Part shown: positions 19,240 through 28,900 of the stretch, in pieces
Layout: each line of letters begins with the position of its first letter
How positions within the stretch are numbered: the stretch's first letter is position 1
DNA from: Verrucomicrobiota bacterium
GTDB lineage: Bacteria; Verrucomicrobiota; Verrucomicrobiia; Opitutales; Opitutaceae
Length of the DNA stretch: 64,000 nucleotides
Assembly (NCBI GenBank): GCA_019510185.1
Contig: JAEKKV010000011.1
Span: 62,001-126,000, forward strand
Direction: 5' to 3'
Made by a program: the position numbers and the translations under genes
The notes under the pieces: model-generated
Told to the model about the DNA's origin: nothing
The model's input: the letters and a program-made list of their open reading frames with translations, nothing else
Database searches by the model: none

Positions 19240-20280
19240 TTACTGCCAGTTCAGCACGAGGCGGGTGAAGTAGGTGGTGTCGAGGCGGTCCACGCCGGCG
19301 CCCGGACGGCTGCTGTAATCGTGCGTGATGCCCAGGCGGAGCTTCCACGCCGGGTTGAAGAGCGGAACCTCGTAGTACGACTCGTGGGTGAAATGGAAAT
19401 TGGTGAAATCGCTGAACGACGGATCATACGAGAGCCGGTTGACCAGCTTGGAACCGCGAAAGGTGTACTCGTGGTTGAGGCCCACATCGAGACCGAGGCT
19501 TTGCACGTCGTCGGTCTCGGGGTTGCTGTAGTTTTCGTAGCGGTAGGAAAAACCGGCGCGACCTGTGAAGATGTGCAGCGGCTTCTTGATGAAGTCATAG
19601 CCGAAACCGGTCGCGGACACGTTGTAGACATGGATGTCCTTCACATGATCGAAGCCGCCCTCGTCGCGCACATACCAGGAATAGCGGCCGTAAAAATTAT
19701 CGGAGTAGTCGGCACCGGCCTTGAACTGGTCGGCCGACTTCACGTTGTTGGTCTCCTGCCGGTTGTAGGCGGTGTAGAGCTGAAGCGTGTCGATGGGGCC
19801 GGTCAGCTTGCTGCGAAACGAAGCGGCGGTCCCGAGCTGCTCATTGTTCCCGGTCTTGCCCGTGACGTCGAGACTGGCCTCGAAGGACCACTTGCGTTTC
19901 AACGCGACCACCGCCGGATCGGGCGTTCCCGGCGTCCAGGTGGTGACCACCTTGGTCATGGGCGCGATGGTCGTGCCCCCCTCGGCCTTGACGCCGATAT
20001 TGCCGCCGCCGGCAGGAACCACCGCGCCTTTCAACACCGTGCCGTCGGAAAGCCGCACAAATCGCGGCGACTCCGTCTGCACGCCGGTCACTTCGCTCTG
20101 CTTGATCGTGAGAACCCCCGCGTAGGCGGTGTCCAGGGTGACATTGGCGCTGTCGATTTTGGTGACGGTACCGACCAAGCGCGCGCCGTTCTTCGTCTCC
20201 ACCACATCGGCCCGGATCGACGAAACGCCCGCCGCCAGCAGAGCGGCAAGGATTCGAAGAAAAAAGCGGGCGGACTTCAT
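19240..20280 (-). CDS. DUF481 outer-membrane beta-barrel protein
   Basis: 346-residue exported protein. An N-terminal signal peptide (FFLRILAALLAAGVSSIRA) is followed by a small beta domain (about residues 25-100: ADVVETKNGARLVGTVTKID, then LSDGTVLKGAVV) that resembles the two short strand repeats often placed before DUF481. The rest (about 130-346) is an amphipathic barrel with alternating aromatic strands and a C-terminal aromatic strand ending LVLNWQ, as expected for BAM-inserted proteins. DUF481 is the YdiY family; its role is unknown. It is convergent with the MFS gene and divergent from the methyltransferase. Confidence 0.85.
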   Translation of the reverse strand: MKSARFFLRILAALLAAGVSSIRADVVETKNGARLVGTVTKIDSANVTLDTAYAGVLTIKQSEVTGVQTESPRFVRLSDGTVLKGAVVPAGGGNIGVKAEGGTTIAPMTKVVTTWTPGTPDPAVVALKRKWSFEASLDVTGKTGNNEQLGTAASFRSKLTGPIDTLQLYTAYNRQETNNVKSADQFKAGADYSDNFYGRYSWYVRDEGGFDHVKDIHVYNVSATGFGYDFIKKPLHIFTGRAGFSYRYENYSNPETDDVQSLGLDVGLNHEYTFRGSKLVNRLSYDPSFSDFTNFHFTHESYYEVPLFNPAWKLRLGITHDYSSRPGAGVDRLDTTYFTRLVLNWQ

Positions 20281-20413
20281 GCGATGGCTTCTGGGTAGTT
20301 GCCGATTTCACGGAGTCAAACGCGCGCGTGTGTTTTCGGGGGAATTTCCCCGCAGGTCTCATCGGTGAAAGGCTCTCGACACCCCGACGGCGGATGCGTT
20401 GGTTCGCCCCACG

Positions 20414-21316
20414 ATGTCCGCCCCCTCCGCCCAACGCCCGTCCCTCATTCTTGCCGATCGCTGGCAGGACTACCAATTGCTCGATTGCGGCGACGGCATG
20501 AAGCAGGAGCGCTGGGGCGAGTACGTGCTCGTCCGGCCCGATCCGCAAATCATCTGGCCCAAGCACAGCGGTCCCGAGTGGAAGGCGTGGGACGGTTATT
20601 ACCACCGCAGCGAAAAAGGCGGCGGCAGCTGGGACTATCGCAAGAAGCTGCCGGACTCGTGGAACATCCGCTACCAGTCGCTCGGGCTCACCTTCCGCAT
20701 TCATCCCACGTCGTTCAAGCACACCGGACTTTTCCCCGAGCAAGCGGTCAACTGGGAGTGGTTCAGCGCCAAGATCAAGGCCGCCCGTGCCGCCGGCCGC
20801 GAGGTCAACGTCCTGAATCTCTTCGGCTACACCGGCGCGGCCACCTGCGCCGCCGCCAAGGCCGGCGCGAGTGTCACCCATGTCGACGCCGCCGAGGGCA
20901 TGGTGAAATGGTGCCGTGAAAACGCCGCGCTCAGCGGGCTCGCCGACGCGCCCGTGCGCTACCTCGTGGACGACTGCCTCAAGTTCGTCCGCCGCGAGCT
21001 CAAACGCGGCAAGCGCTATGACGCCATCATCATGGATCCGCCCACCTACGGCCGGGGCAGCACCGGCGAGATGTGGAAACTGGAGGACCACCTCTGGACG
21101 CTTCTGCGCGAGTGCCGTGAGATCCTGACGGAAAAGCCCCTGTTCCTTCTGATCAACGCCTACACCGCCCGGCTTTCGCCCACGGTCGTGGTCAACCTCC
21201 TCACGGAGCTCATGCACGGCCGCGGCGGCAGCCTCATCGGCGGCGAAGTCGGCCTCCCCGTCAAAGCCGACGGCAAGGTTCTCCCCTGCGGCATCTATGG
21301 CCGCTGGGAAGCCTGA
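20414..21316 (+). CDS. SAM-dependent methyltransferase, RlmI-like (COG1092 type)
   Basis: Class I Rossmann methyltransferase, probably acting on RNA. SAM-binding motif I reads NVLNLFGYTGAATCAAAKAG, motif II VTHVDAAEGMVKW, and the catalytic/target-base motif IV is DPPTYGRG. The N-terminal part (about residues 1-100) is a small beta/PUA-remnant domain with GLFPEQAVNWEW before the SAM fold, as in RlmI-like enzymes that lack a full PUA domain. The ATG at 20414 is preferred to an in-frame TTG 15 bp upstream. The exact methylated position cannot be told from sequence. Confidence 0.85.
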   Translation: MSAPSAQRPSLILADRWQDYQLLDCGDGMKQERWGEYVLVRPDPQIIWPKHSGPEWKAWDGYYHRSEKGGGSWDYRKKLPDSWNIRYQSLGLTFRIHPTSFKHTGLFPEQAVNWEWFSAKIKAARAAGREVNVLNLFGYTGAATCAAAKAGASVTHVDAAEGMVKWCRENAALSGLADAPVRYLVDDCLKFVRRELKRGKRYDAIIMDPPTYGRGSTGEMWKLEDHLWTLLRECREILTEKPLFLLINAYTARLSPTVVVNLLTELMHGRGGSLIGGEVGLPVKADGKVLPCGIYGRWEA

Positions 21317-21383
21317 CCGGCCATGCATCGCCCCTGATAATGAACCAGTCCGACGCCCGGATGTCGGACCGCCTTGCCTCTTC

Positions 21384-22436
21384 ATGAAAGCCCTCGTCGC
21401 TTTGTTTTTTGCCGTCGCCCTCGCTCTCGCCGCCCGCGGTGCCGACGAAGTCGCCCCTCCGTCGGTGCAGACGGACGACCGCCTGCACTTTGGCTCGATC
21501 ACCGTCTATTCGGAAAACGACAAGTACTTCGCCGGCACCGACGAACACTACACCAACGGCTTTAAGCTTTCCGCTCTCTCGACTGACCTGCGCAGTTTCA
21601 CCGACGCATCCGTGCCCGCGCCCGTCCGCGGCATCTCCCGCCTTCTGGGCAGCCTCGTCCCGCCGGACAAGCCCTACAAACTCGGTCTGTCCCTCGGACA
21701 AAACATCTACACGCCCCAGAACACCTCGGTCGCCACTCCCGATCCCGCGGACCGGCCCTATGCGGCGTGGCTGTATCTCGGAGTCGCCTTTCAAATTTAC
21801 CATCCGCCTGCGGCAGCCGGCGACGTTGCCCGCCTTGATGTTTTCGAAGTCACCGCCGGTGTTGTCGGTCCCGCCGCGCTCGGCGAGCAAACGCAGAACA
21901 CCGTCCACAGTCTGATCGGTGTCGCCCACGCCCATGGCTGGAGCCACCAGCTTCACAACGAGCCCGGCCTCAACCTCGTTTACGAACGTCAGTACCGCTT
22001 CTCCACCGCCGACGCACGCGTCGGCTGGGGCGCGGATTTCATCCCCCACGCCGGTCTCAGCTTGGGCAATGTTGCCACCTTCGCCAACGCCGGAGGCGAG
22101 GTGCGCGCCGGCTACTGCCTGCCTGCCGATTTCGGCAGCAATCTCATCCGACCCTCCGGCGACTCCAACGCCCTTGTCCGGCAACCCTTCTGCCTCTTCC
22201 TCTTCGCCGCGGTCGACGGTCGCGCCGTGGCCCGTGACATCACCCTCGACGGCAACACCTTTGAAGACAGCGCATCGGTCGACAAACGCCCCGTGGTCGC
22301 CGACCTCTATGCCGGCCTCGGTTTTGGCACCCGCCGTTGGCAGTTCACCTACGCCCAAGCGTACCGCACCAAGGAGTTTTACGGCCAGACGGACCGCTCC
22401 GTCTTCGGATCGATTAGCGTCTCGTTTTTCTATTAA
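21384..22436 (+). CDS. Lipid A deacylase LpxR-family outer-membrane protein (DUF2219)
   Basis: Outer-membrane barrel hydrolase that in Salmonella removes the 3'-acyloxyacyl group of lipid A. The mature N-terminus (after signal MKALVALFFAVALALAARGA) carries the family motif SENDKYFAGTDEHYTNGFKLS, which supplies the Asn, Asp and Thr active-site residues. PYAAWLYLG and GVAHAHGWSHQLHNEP (the latter with candidate catalytic histidines) are also present, and the last strand ends in FFY. The ATG at 21384 gives a clean signal peptide; an upstream in-frame start overlaps the methyltransferase stop and is unlikely. Length (350 residues) suits the family. Confidence 0.88.
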   Translation: MKALVALFFAVALALAARGADEVAPPSVQTDDRLHFGSITVYSENDKYFAGTDEHYTNGFKLSALSTDLRSFTDASVPAPVRGISRLLGSLVPPDKPYKLGLSLGQNIYTPQNTSVATPDPADRPYAAWLYLGVAFQIYHPPAAAGDVARLDVFEVTAGVVGPAALGEQTQNTVHSLIGVAHAHGWSHQLHNEPGLNLVYERQYRFSTADARVGWGADFIPHAGLSLGNVATFANAGGEVRAGYCLPADFGSNLIRPSGDSNALVRQPFCLFLFAAVDGRAVARDITLDGNTFEDSASVDKRPVVADLYAGLGFGTRRWQFTYAQAYRTKEFYGQTDRSVFGSISVSFFY

Positions 22437-22528
22437 ACGGCCGGCCGTGCGCAAAAAGCGCGAAATTACGCTTCATTGGTCCTGCGTCCTTCGTCATTGG
22501 TGGTTCGCGCCGCCACGCGACGCATCCC

Positions 22529-23254
22529 ATGTCCCTCGCCGACTCCTACTTCGCCACCGCCACCGACCTGCTCAACCGCGCGCGTGAAAAAAACGCCGCC
22601 ACGCTCAAGGCCCTCGCGCCCGTGATCGGCCCGTCCATCGCCGCGGGCGGCGTGCTCCACACCTTCGGCAGCGGCCACTCCGAACTGATCGGCCGCGAGA
22701 TCATCGGACGCGCCGGCGGCCTCATGCCCGTCACCGGCCTGATCGATCCCGGCTACGGCTTTAGCGAAAACGTCGTCGGCTACGGCACGCGACTGGCCGA
22801 GCGTTACCACCACAATTACGGGATGCACAGCGGCGAAAGCATCATCGTCATCTCCAACTCCGGTAAAAACGCCTCGCCCATCGAGGTCGCCCTTTACGCG
22901 AAGAAAAAGGGCCTCACCGTCATCGCCCTCACGTCCGTGGCGATGAGCACCACCGCCAAAACCGTCCACCCCGGCGGAAAAAACCTTCACGCGATCGCCG
23001 ACTACACGCTCGATAATCTCGGCGTGACCGGCGACGCCATCGTGGAGGTCAAGCCCGGCGTCCACGCCGGCCCCACCTCCACGCTCATCGGCGCCACGCT
23101 GCTCAACCTCCTCGTCCTCGAGGTCGTCGACTGGCTCAAGGCCGGCGGCCACGCCCTCCATCTCGTGCGCAGCCAGAACGTTCCCGGCGGCATGGAGGAC
23201 AACATCGCCCTCTCGAAGCACTACCGCACCCGCCTGAGCAAGCTCATCGGGTGA
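22529..23254 (+). CDS. SIS-domain phosphosugar-binding protein (UPF0309 type)
   Basis: A 241-residue sugar-isomerase (SIS) fold protein. The phosphosugar loop segments are GGVLHTFGSGHSELIGREI (about residues 40-58) and SIIVISNSGKNASPIEVAL (about 104-122), with the conserved tail SQNVPGGMEDN. The family includes GlmS/MurQ-related binding domains and uncharacterised UPF0309 proteins. The next gene, 104 bp downstream, is a BadF-type N-acetylglucosamine kinase, so a role in amino-sugar handling is a reasonable inference, not a demonstrated one. Confidence 0.87.
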   Translation: MSLADSYFATATDLLNRAREKNAATLKALAPVIGPSIAAGGVLHTFGSGHSELIGREIIGRAGGLMPVTGLIDPGYGFSENVVGYGTRLAERYHHNYGMHSGESIIVISNSGKNASPIEVALYAKKKGLTVIALTSVAMSTTAKTVHPGGKNLHAIADYTLDNLGVTGDAIVEVKPGVHAGPTSTLIGATLLNLLVLEVVDWLKAGGHALHLVRSQNVPGGMEDNIALSKHYRTRLSKLIG

Positions 23255-23358
23255 GCGCCCGGCCGCCGGCGAAATCAGAACCAACCGGGAACCGATGCCC
23301 CCAGTTTGCCGACTGTTTCTTTGTTCCCGCGTTCTCCCGTTAAAAATCCGCTCCTCCT

Positions 23359-24267
23359 ATGAAAATCGGCGTTGATGGCGGCGGCACCAAGACCGAGCTC
23401 ATCCTGGTGGATGACGACGGCGCGGTCATCGCCCGCCACCTCGCCCCCGGCTGCAACCCCAGCGTCGCCGGTCCCGCCGTCGCGCTGGCCGCCCTCGACG
23501 ACGCCTTCGACGCGCTCTTCGAGGCGCCCGGCGCCCAACCCGCCGCCTCCGATCTTCCCGTCACGCACACGCTCCTCTGCATGGCCGGCGCGCCCGGCTT
23601 CTGGCGCGAGGCCGCCGGCATGCTCACCGCCTCGGGAACGTTCGGCCAGGTGACCGCCCTCGACGATTCGCGTCCCGTGCTCGCCCTGGCCACCGGCGGA
23701 CAACCCGGGCTCGTCCTGCACGGCGGGACCGGTTCCTTCGTCGCCGCCCAGGCCCCCGACGGCAGCTTCCATTACGCGGGCGGCACCGGCTGGCGCTTCG
23801 GAGATCCAGGAAGCGGATACGACCTCGGCCGGCGCACCATCAGCCGCGCGCTGCTCGAGCTGCAAGGCTGGCTGCTGCCGTCGCGCCTCGGCACCCTCTT
23901 GCGCGATCACACCGGACTGACCGAGGCGGCCGCCATCACGCGCTACTTTTACCAGCATGCCGAACCCAACCGGCAGATCGCCGGCCTCGCCCCCGGGCTG
24001 CTCCGCCTCGCCGCCGAGGGCGACCCCGCCGCCCACCAGATCGTGACCGAGTCCTGCACCGAACTCCTGAAGCTCGCCGAGTCCGTCACCACGAAGCTCT
24101 TCGCCGGCTGGCACCTCGACGAGCTGCGCGCCGGCGTGAGCGGACCCATCCTCTGCCATCCGGCCGCGCAAAAAGCCCTCGCCACCCGTTCGTCGCTCAC
24201 CCTCCGTCCGGTGGTGGATGCCCCCATCGAAGGCGTCCGCCGGCTCCTGCTCGGCCTGCACACGTAG
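23359..24267 (+). CDS. BadF/BadG-type ATPase, probable N-acetylglucosamine kinase
   Basis: ASKHA-fold kinase of 302 residues. The phosphate-1 loop is MKIGVDGGGTKTELILVDDDG at the very N-terminus, the phosphate-2/adenosine segment is PGLVLHGGTGSFV, and the conserved GGTGWRFGDPGSGYDLGRR segment is typical of GlcNAc kinases of the BadF/BadG/BcrA/BcrD family. Cytoplasmic; likely phosphorylates an amino sugar. It follows the SIS gene on the same strand, consistent with a two-gene amino-sugar unit. Confidence 0.87.
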   Translation: MKIGVDGGGTKTELILVDDDGAVIARHLAPGCNPSVAGPAVALAALDDAFDALFEAPGAQPAASDLPVTHTLLCMAGAPGFWREAAGMLTASGTFGQVTALDDSRPVLALATGGQPGLVLHGGTGSFVAAQAPDGSFHYAGGTGWRFGDPGSGYDLGRRTISRALLELQGWLLPSRLGTLLRDHTGLTEAAAITRYFYQHAEPNRQIAGLAPGLLRLAAEGDPAAHQIVTESCTELLKLAESVTTKLFAGWHLDELRAGVSGPILCHPAAQKALATRSSLTLRPVVDAPIEGVRRLLLGLHT

Positions 24268-24304
24268 CAAAATCGCGCGCCCCCAAACGCGCTTCGCGGC
24301 CGCT

Positions 24305-24778
24305 TCACTCCGCGCCGTTGGCGCGCTTCCGCAGGTTTTCGTAGATCACCGCATGGATGTGCTCGGCGGTGACGGTTTGGATATCCCGCAGCTTCATCAG
24401 CTCCGCCGTCGCCTCGCTTGAGGCGGCATGCGCAAGCTCAAGGATCCGGGCATCGAAACCCGCGCACTGCTCCGCCTCCATCGTGACGAGCTGCATCTGG
24501 TTCAGATAATTGAGCAGGATGTGATAGGAACCCTCCACGGTCTTGTTGAAGATCATGAGTTTTTCCCGCTCCAGGCGCTGCTGCCGTTCGAACGCCCGCT
24601 TCGTGAGAGCCAGCAGGAGCAACGATGACAGCACGATGAACAACCACCCCTTCATCGTCTGCCAAAAGACAACTCCCGCCAGATCGCTCGCCTCGGCCGC
24701 GACCAAGCGGTCGGACAAAAAAATCCACAGGGCGCCAAAGATCGTATACGCCAACACTACGGGTAGGTAGGGCTTCAT
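24305..24778 (-). CDS. Membrane-anchored sensor-kinase fragment without catalytic domain
   Basis: 157-residue protein with two N-terminal membrane segments (YLPVVLAYTIFGALWIFLSD and FWQTMKGWLFIVLSSLLLLAL), a short charged coiled coil (RAFERQQRLEREKL) and a helical tail (EGSYHILLNYLNQMQLVTME). The two-TM module with a WIFLSDRL motif is the usual input end of many PAS/histidine kinases in this phylum. The tail looks like a degenerate HisKA hairpin with His present but no canonical H-box, and there is no HATPase domain. Start at the ATG 24778 rather than an upstream in-frame codon that would add a low-complexity leader. It may be a stand-alone regulator or a truncated kinase. Confidence 0.65.
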   Translation of the reverse strand: MKPYLPVVLAYTIFGALWIFLSDRLVAAEASDLAGVVFWQTMKGWLFIVLSSLLLLALTKRAFERQQRLEREKLMIFNKTVEGSYHILLNYLNQMQLVTMEAEQCAGFDARILELAHAASSEATAELMKLRDIQTVTAEHIHAVIYENLRKRANGAE

Positions 24779-24934
24779 GGGGAGCGGGGCTGATCCCGCC
24801 CGAGCAGAACCCCTTTCCGCCCGGCGGGCAATGCCAGGCGGCCCGCCTTTTATAAAGAGCCGTGCCCGTGCAAACGGCCGCCCGTCCACTCCGGGGTTTG
24901 CAGCCTGCGTTTTTTCAGCCTGACTCTCGCCCCC

Positions 24935-25819
24935 ATGCCCGCCGCCTCCGTCTCAATTCTCGCCGAAGCCGAGTGGCGCGAACGGCGGCACGCCCACGAG
25001 GCCCGCGTGCGCGCCTGGACCGATCCGCATCAGGCGCGGGCCGCGCGCGGGGAAAAACACCCGGTGTACGATTTCCTTTTCAGTTACTACGCTTTTCGCG
25101 CCTCATGGCTGCGCCAGTGGCACCCGGGGCCCGACACGGTCCTCGTCGGCGAGGGCGCGCGCGAGTTTCTCCGCCACCCGGAATACCGCGAGACTCCCGA
25201 CGGCGTGATGCTCGACCCCGCCGCCCTGCCCGCCCGTCGTCGCGATTTCCTCGTCTGGCTGCGTGGGCTGCTCGCCGCGACGCAGACGCGCCCGCCGGCC
25301 TTCGGCTGCTTCGGCCTGCACGAATGGGCAATGGTGTATCGGCAAACTCCGGACGAAATCCGCCACAACGCCTGGCCGCTGCGTTTTCCGCCGGACGACC
25401 TCGCCCGCATCGTCGAGGCGCAGCCGGTGCGCTGCTCGCATTTCGACGCCTTCCGGTTTTTCACCGCGCCCGCCCGGCCGCTCAACAAACTCCAGCCCAC
25501 CCGCGAGACCGTGGCGGACAACGAGCAGCGCGGCTGCCTGCACGCCAACATGGATCTCTACAAATGGGCGTTCAAACTCGCGCCGTTCACGCCGGCGGAG
25601 CTGATCGCCGACTGCTTTGCGCTGGCGCGGGATATTCGCGAGATGGACATGCGCGCCAGCCCCTATGACCTGCGCGCACTGGGTTTTGACCCGATCGCCA
25701 TCGAAACACCCGAAGGGCGCCTGGATTACGAGCGGCAGCAGCGCGCCTTCGCCCTCCGGAGCGAGCCTCTCCGCGCCCGCCTGCTGGCCTTATGCGACCG
25801 ATTACTTGAATCGGACTGA
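24935..25819 (+). CDS. Conserved protein of the family named '3-methyladenine DNA glycosylase'
   Basis: 294-residue cytoplasmic protein with the strongly conserved blocks HPVYDFLFSYYAFR, LRQWHPG, FGCFGLHEWAMVYR, RCSHFDAFRFF, GCLHANMDLYKWAFKL and EMDMRASPYDLRALGF. I recall the same blocks in actinobacterial proteins that databases label 3-methyladenine DNA glycosylase. I know of no experimental proof of that label, and no helix-hairpin-helix DNA-glycosylase motif is visible, so the function should be treated as unproven. Divergent from the sensor-fragment gene. Confidence 0.7.
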   Translation: MPAASVSILAEAEWRERRHAHEARVRAWTDPHQARAARGEKHPVYDFLFSYYAFRASWLRQWHPGPDTVLVGEGAREFLRHPEYRETPDGVMLDPAALPARRRDFLVWLRGLLAATQTRPPAFGCFGLHEWAMVYRQTPDEIRHNAWPLRFPPDDLARIVEAQPVRCSHFDAFRFFTAPARPLNKLQPTRETVADNEQRGCLHANMDLYKWAFKLAPFTPAELIADCFALARDIREMDMRASPYDLRALGFDPIAIETPEGRLDYERQQRAFALRSEPLRARLLALCDRLLESD

Positions 25820-25886
25820 AGAAACGGGATTCATGGGCAAAATATAGCCGCATATTTTTCCTTTTGCAGAAATAGGCTCGTCAAAG

Positions 25887-25894
25887 CCCCCCCC
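25887..25894. repeat. C8 homopolymer upstream of the secreted protease gene
   Basis: Eight consecutive C residues lie 53 nt before the protease ATG, inside the likely promoter region. Listed because the giant secreted protein also has a homopolymer directly upstream. Confidence 0.6.
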
Positions 25895-25947
25895 ACCCGC
25901 TCGGCTTTTGCAACTCCTGCTAAATTAATACCCCAGGCGACAAGCCC

Positions 25948-28900
25948 ATGCGCACACCCAAGCTCGGATTACCCTCACTGATCGCAATTCTCGGCCTCGC
26001 CACAATCGGTTTGTGGGTAGCCTCGCATCGCACCGCTTCCGCCCAATCCCCGGTTGCCTCGTCGTCCCCCACGGCCAATCAAGCCCCTGCGTCGCAATCC
26101 GGCGCGGCACCCGCCTCCGTAACCTCCCTGACCGCAGAGGCTGCTGCGGCGAGCCCCGATGCCGTGGGCATCTTCTTGGGTGACAAAGGCCCGGTCACCA
26201 TTGCCGACATACCCGCAGGTGCCTTTCGCACTCAATTGGAGGCTCTTTCACCCGAAGCACGGCAAAACGCACTCGGTCGCATCGCCCATGCACGTATACC
26301 GCTGACGCAGTTCAACACCCTGCGCACGACTCCAAACGGCTTTCTTTACCAAATCTGCGGCACCGGCCCCGACGACGACCACGCCCATTCATCCACACCG
26401 GCCACCGACGCCATCTCGAAGGTTCGTTCCAGCTCTACGACCTCGGCCGCTACCGTGCAGTCGCCTGCCCTGGCTTCCGTGCCCATCAGCGCTCCGCCGG
26501 TCCGCCACAGCAAACCCGGCTCGTCCAATGTCCTCTACCTTGATTTCAACGGGCAGACTATCACCGGCACCGAGTGGAATACCGAGTACCGTGTCACGAC
26601 TTACACGGCCGTCGCCTACGATCTCGACGGGGATCGCACCACGTTTAACGCCACCGAGCAGGCCGTCATCATCAACGTATGGGAACGCGTGGCTGAAGAC
26701 TACCAGGGCTTCGATATCGACGTGACCACGGAGGCCCCAACCTCCTTTGCCTCCAACCATGTCGGCCGCGCCCTGATCACCCGCAGCACAGATGCAAAAA
26801 ATAATTTAGTGCCGGTCGCCGAGAACCGCTATGCCACAGGCGTCGCCTTCATCGATGTCTTTGGTAACGCCAATTATGCCTCCAGCTTATCGCCCGTCTG
26901 GGTCCTTTACGACAGGGCAGGAAGCAGCGACGCTATCGCCGACACGGTATCACACGAATTCGGACACAACTTGGGCCTCACCCACGACGGCCAGGTCGCC
27001 ACTTCGCAAAGCGCCCGCCAAGAGTACTACTTTGGCCATGGCTTGGGCGAAACCTCTTGGGCCCCCATCATGGGGGGCACCAGCGTTGGCAAAAACGTCA
27101 CCACCTTCAGCAAGGGCGAATACTACTTGGCCAACAACACGCAGGATGATCTGGCCATTATCGGCGCCAAACTGGGTGCCCATGCCGACGATTACAGCGG
27201 CTCTTTTCTGACTGCCACCACGCTGAATCCCCCCGGTACACCCACCACCGGCCACATTGAAGCCTCCACCGATGGCGACATGTTCCAGGTGCTCTCGTTG
27301 AATGGCACCGTCGCGGCGAGCATCAGCCCCTACAGAAGCGCCTTCGGCACCTACGGCGGCAATCTGGACATTCTGGCGGAGCTCTACTCCTCGTCAGGCG
27401 CATTGTTAACGACTTTCGACCCCGACGATACCACCACGGTTTCTGTCAATTATGTAGGCACCCCCAACTCCTCCTATTTCATTCGCGTCCTCGCCACCGG
27501 CAGCGGAGATCCTTTTTCCAGCGATCCGACGGGATACACCGCTTACGGCTCAATGGGCGCTTACACCATCACCAACAGCACCGTAAGCGATCTCCCGCCG
27601 ACCATTTCCCAGCAGCCCACGGGGGCGGTCGTGGCGGTCGGCTCCACCGCCACCCTGACCACCGTCGCCACTGGCACCCATCTCTATTATCAATGGAATA
27701 AAGACGGAACTGATATCAGTGGTGCCACGTCCGCCACACTGACGCTTTCCTCCATCACCCTGACGCAAGGCGGCACCTATTATTGCACCGTCACCAACTC
27801 CGGTGGCAGCGTCGCCACCAATTCGGTCGGCGTCACGGTTTACAATGGCACTCCGCAGACCTTTACCGTCAATCCCGCCACCACCAACACGTTTCCCACC
27901 ATCATTGGCGGCCCCTTCACCAGCGTCCAATGGTACTACAACGGGAGCGCCTTGAACAATGGCGACCGCAGCGGCCGCGTGACCATCATTGGGGCCAGCC
28001 TGCGGATCACTAATATCACTTCGCCGGACGCAGGCATCTACACCCTGAGGCTTCAAGCCGGTGGCGTCACCATCGCCGCCAGCACCGTCGGCGCCATCAC
28101 GTTGGCCGTGCGCATTCCTCCGACTCTCAACGTGTCCACTCCGCTTGTCAGTCGCTTGGGAGCGAGCATCAGCCCCTCAATGGTCGTGACGGGGAGCAAT
28201 CTCACTTACATCTACGCCGGGCTTCCGGCCGGTATGACCTATAATGCCGCCACTGGCACCATCATCGGACGACCCACCGCAACCGGTACTTTCACTGTTC
28301 TGGTCACCGTTACGGATGCGTTCGGCCTCAGCAGTTCGACTAGCAGCTTCACGCTCAGCCTCGTTGCCCTGCCCTCCACCTTGGTCGGCAACTTCAATGG
28401 CATCGTGAGCCGTCAGTCCGACCTCAATCAGATGCTGGGCAATACCATCAGCTTCAGCACGACCAGCAATGGACAGATCCGCGGACAGGTCCTCGTCAGC
28501 GGCGTTTGGGTTCCCTTCACCGGTTTCCTCAATGGAAGCGATGGCAGTGACGCCACCGCCGCTCTGACCCTGTCCCGCAATAACCTGCCCGATCTTCTGC
28601 TGACGCTCACGCTGCCGATCAGCGGCGCCCCCGTGACCGGCACGCTTGCCGTGGCAGGCAAATCCACCGCTACCATTCAGGCGTGGAATTGCCCCTGGAC
28701 CAAAGCCCATCCCACCACCTTGGCCGGCTCCCATGTGTTCAGCTTGGCGACCTTTGCGCCGGGCGTGGGCGAGGCGGATCGACCGACCGGCGCCAGCTTC
28801 GGCACCTTGGCCGTAGCCGCCGACGGCACCGTGCAATGGACCCTGCAACCCGCCGATGGCTCGGCCCTGCTTAAAGGCACCTCCGTCCTCGGGGCCAACG

